NCBI RefSeq assembly: GCF_023206395.1
Contig: NZ_CP066150.1
Coordinates: forward strand, 1,054,001 to 1,118,000
Reading direction: 5' to 3'
DNA: 64,000 bases
From: Vibrio sp. ED004
GTDB lineage: Bacteria; Pseudomonadota; Gammaproteobacteria; Enterobacterales; Vibrionaceae
Positions within the stretch are counted from its first letter, which is position 1; every line of letters begins with the position of its first letter. Made by a program: the position numbers and the translations under genes. Under the pieces are notes generated by a model. That model ran no database searches. It had not been told where the DNA came from and worked only from the letters and a program-made list of their open reading frames with translations. Positions 63,892-64,000 of the stretch are shown in pieces.

Positions 63892-64000
63892 ATGAAAAAA
63901 ATGAACTGGAGCAAGGCGCTTCTTGCTTTATCTCTTTTGCCAAGCCTAGGTATGGCACAAGCGATTCCTGATACGGCAAAACTGGATGTCAGCTTTGAGC
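63892..64000 (+). CDS. Probable DUF2271 periplasmic protein (5' end only)
   Basis: The first 36 codons are visible: a signal peptide (MNWSKALLALSLLPSLGMAQ) followed by AIPDTAKLDVSFE. A DUF2271 gene regularly follows the PepSY gene in Vibrio iron-regulated units, and LDVSFE fits the start of that domain. The rest is outside the window, so the family is a guess from context. Confidence 0.5.
   Translation, partial: MKKMNWSKALLALSLLPSLGMAQAIPDTAKLDVSFE

Overview
The window is bacterial and most likely from a Vibrio chromosome, probably close to the Splendidus clade. The support is indirect: a TtpC-ExbB-ExbD-TonB2 operon of the Vibrio type, a ToxR/ToxS-like membrane regulator pair, a DUF2860-type outer membrane protein, a VieB-like response regulator, Vibrio-style tRNA clusters and moderate-to-low GC. 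No rRNA operon, CRISPR array or replication origin was seen.

Layout. 1-5.1 kb is ordinary chromosome: an exported EEP-family lipoprotein (cut by the window edge), an acyl-CoA desaturase, a GNAT acetyltransferase, a diguanylate cyclase and the ribosome-assembly GTPase YlqF/RbgA. 5.1-8.8 kb is a decayed mobile region. It has integrase-type direct repeats, an AlpA-like regulator and the 3' part of a CyRepA1-like replication protein, cut by an IS5/IS903-type element with a frameshifted transposase and no target duplication. The other IS end sits in the last codons of a fimbrial usher, so the IS marks a deletion or rearrangement junction. 8.8-13.8 kb is an archaic (Csu-like) chaperone-usher pilus operon with two pilins, two chaperones and a truncated usher. 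A ToxR/ToxS-like pair (14.8-16.0 kb) follows after a gene-poor 1 kb.

16.1-26.1 kb is a one-directional accessory block: two DHA2-type MFS transporters (both interrupted by in-frame amber codons, one also frameshifted), two outer membrane proteins, an M28 peptidase, a 57-residue membrane protein and a YtcJ-like amidohydrolase. Several of its promoters share an A-rich motif (AACAAAAAATGACA-like), which suggests one regulator. 26.4-33.9 kb holds signalling genes (diguanylate cyclase, LysR, a LuxR-type response regulator, a VieB-like REC-TPR protein, an Hpt protein), a cytochrome c, threonine aldolase and a Nudix hydrolase.

34.1-37.3 kb is ravA-viaA. Two tRNA clusters (Cys-Gly-Leu-Cys and Leu-Cys-Gly-Leu-Cys) share an almost identical block of about 490 bp. 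They flank a 5.5 kb segment with a chemoreceptor, a class 3 lipase and an unusual SGNH-CitC-like fusion protein. 44.1-49.7 kb is assimilatory nitrite reduction: nirB-nirD-nirC plus cobA for siroheme, with candidate Fur, NarP and FNR sites upstream. 49.7-54.6 kb holds a DUF4174 protein, a NYN-domain protein, an OmpR/CpxA-type two-component pair and a dicarboxylate/amino-acid symporter. 55-64 kb is an iron-uptake region: a TonB-dependent siderophore receptor, the TonB2 energising operon, a small lipoprotein, and a PepSY protein followed by the start of a probable DUF2271 gene. Candidate Fur boxes precede the receptor, the TonB2 operon and the PepSY gene.
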